Below, piece by piece: positions 63,581 to 64,000 of a stretch of 64,000 nt of DNA; position 1 is the first letter of the stretch; each line of letters starts with the position of its first letter. The notes under the pieces are model-generated. The model did no database searches. It was not told where the DNA came from and saw only the letters and a list, made by a program, of their open reading frames with translations. The DNA comes from CAWGUU01 sp963825765 (lineage in GTDB: Bacteria > Actinomycetota > Acidimicrobiia > Acidimicrobiales > AC-14): assembly GCA_963825765.1 (NCBI GenBank), contig CAWGUU010000013.1, forward strand, positions 238,852 to 302,851. The letters run 5' to 3'. A program made the translations under genes and the position numbers.

Positions 63581-64000
63581 GCTGGGACCCCGACCAGGAG
63601 CTGGCGGAGGCGACGGCGTCGTTCCTGGACGCCAGGTCGACTCGACGGAGCTTCCTCGTCAAGGTCGCGGTGGTCGGGTCCGCCATAGCGGTGGCCCCGG
63701 TGCGCTACCTCCTGCAGCCGGGGACGGCCTACGCCGCGGTCTGCGGCCCGGACGCGTCGTGCGACGCTGGCTACACCGCCATGTGCTGCACCATCTCCGG
63801 CGAGAACCGCTGCCCACCCGGGACGTTCCCCGGAGGCTGGTGGAAGGCGGACAACTCCGGCCTGTGCTGGCAACGCGGCCCGCTACTACATGACTGCAAC
63901 ATGGCCTGCGGCCAGGACTGCGAGTGTCGCTGCGCCAGCGGGAGCTGCGACGAGCGCAGGGTCTCCTGCAACCAGTTCCGCTACGGCCAGTGTCACCAGG
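63577..64000 (+). CDS. Tat-exported Cys-rich MauA-like small subunit (partial)
   Basis: The first 141 codons of a gene cut by the window edge. The twin-Arg signal STRRSFLVKVAVVGSAIAVA leads to a Cys-rich region: CGPDASCDAGYTAMCC, ENRCPPGTFPGGWW, SGLCWQ, DCNMACGQDCECRC. In methylamine dehydrogenase the light chain has CPPGT followed by Trp57, half of the tryptophan tryptophylquinone cofactor. Here W88/W89 follow CPPGT in the same context. The second cofactor Trp would lie past the window end. Fits the family with fused MauD/MauE helpers. A true MauA needs MauG for the quinone, which is not in view. Confidence 0.75.
   Translation, partial: MSWDPDQELAEATASFLDARSTRRSFLVKVAVVGSAIAVAPVRYLLQPGTAYAAVCGPDASCDAGYTAMCCTISGENRCPPGTFPGGWWKADNSGLCWQRGPLLHDCNMACGQDCECRCASGSCDERRVSCNQFRYGQCHQ

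Overview
The window comes from a high-GC actinobacterium. A WhiB protein, two GAF-ANTAR regulators, an ECF sigma factor with a TPR tail next to a YCII/DGPF protein, a STAS regulator, leaderless or GTG-started genes and very dense coding all point that way. A class such as Acidimicrobiia is plausible, but that is an inference. Most genes are ordinary chromosomal genes in short operons with 4-base start/stop overlaps. No CRISPR array, rRNA or replication origin was seen. One tRNA-Arg(CCU) is present.

Layout: 0-2.1 kb, a two-gene response-regulator/cyclase signalling operon. 2.2-3.7 kb, a 3Fe-4S ferredoxin and its FAD reductase. 3.8-7.4 kb, a hypothetical protein, a frameshifted ABC substrate-binding gene and a PAP2 gene cut off by an IS30 remnant. 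7.4-12.6 kb, lipoproteins, a two-gene ABC exporter and a secreted protein. 12.6-22.4 kb, a polyhydroxyalkanoate (PHA) locus: two divergent PHA synthases, an XRE regulator, a phasin, an R-hydratase, two 3-hydroxyacyl-CoA dehydrogenases, a thiolase and an embedded pyruvate kinase, plus two tiny coupled ORFs. 22.5-29.2 kb, surface and cell-wall proteins (an NHL/RCC1 propeller protein, M15 peptidase, L,D-transpeptidase, NlpC/P60). 29.2-44 kb, housekeeping and stress genes (EttA, an AcuC-like deacetylase, HlyIII remnant, VapBC-like pair, ECF sigma/DGPF pair, second ABC-F, SoxR with its target, two ANTAR regulators). 44-57.5 kb, WhiB, STAS, gene remnants, the transglutaminase/ATP-grasp/alpha-E operon, and a defence/toxin-antitoxin zone around the tRNA. 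57.5-64 kb, an unusual region.

The unusual region starts with a 25-residue basic/hydrophobic peptide ending in Cys (57641-57718). It is separated by a perfect 15-bp hairpin from a PaaK-like adenylate-forming enzyme, which overlaps a presenilin/signal-peptide-peptidase-type GxGD intramembrane aspartyl protease. I infer a peptide-processing or signalling system from the order alone. Convergent to it is a set of genes resembling the methylamine dehydrogenase maturation genes: MauE-like, MauD-like, two unknown coupled proteins, and a Tat-exported Cys-rich MauA-like small subunit that runs off the window edge. No large subunit or MauG is visible.

Several genes carry single-base frameshifts (about 5995, 22985, 32855, 45430, 51725, 52615). 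These may be real decay or assembly errors. Two junctions look like genuine rearrangements: an AbiEii-like toxin fused to a beheaded DUF2126 gene (about 52960), and a kinase remnant abutting a DUF2075 remnant (about 45575). All family names are from reading motifs. No database search was run.
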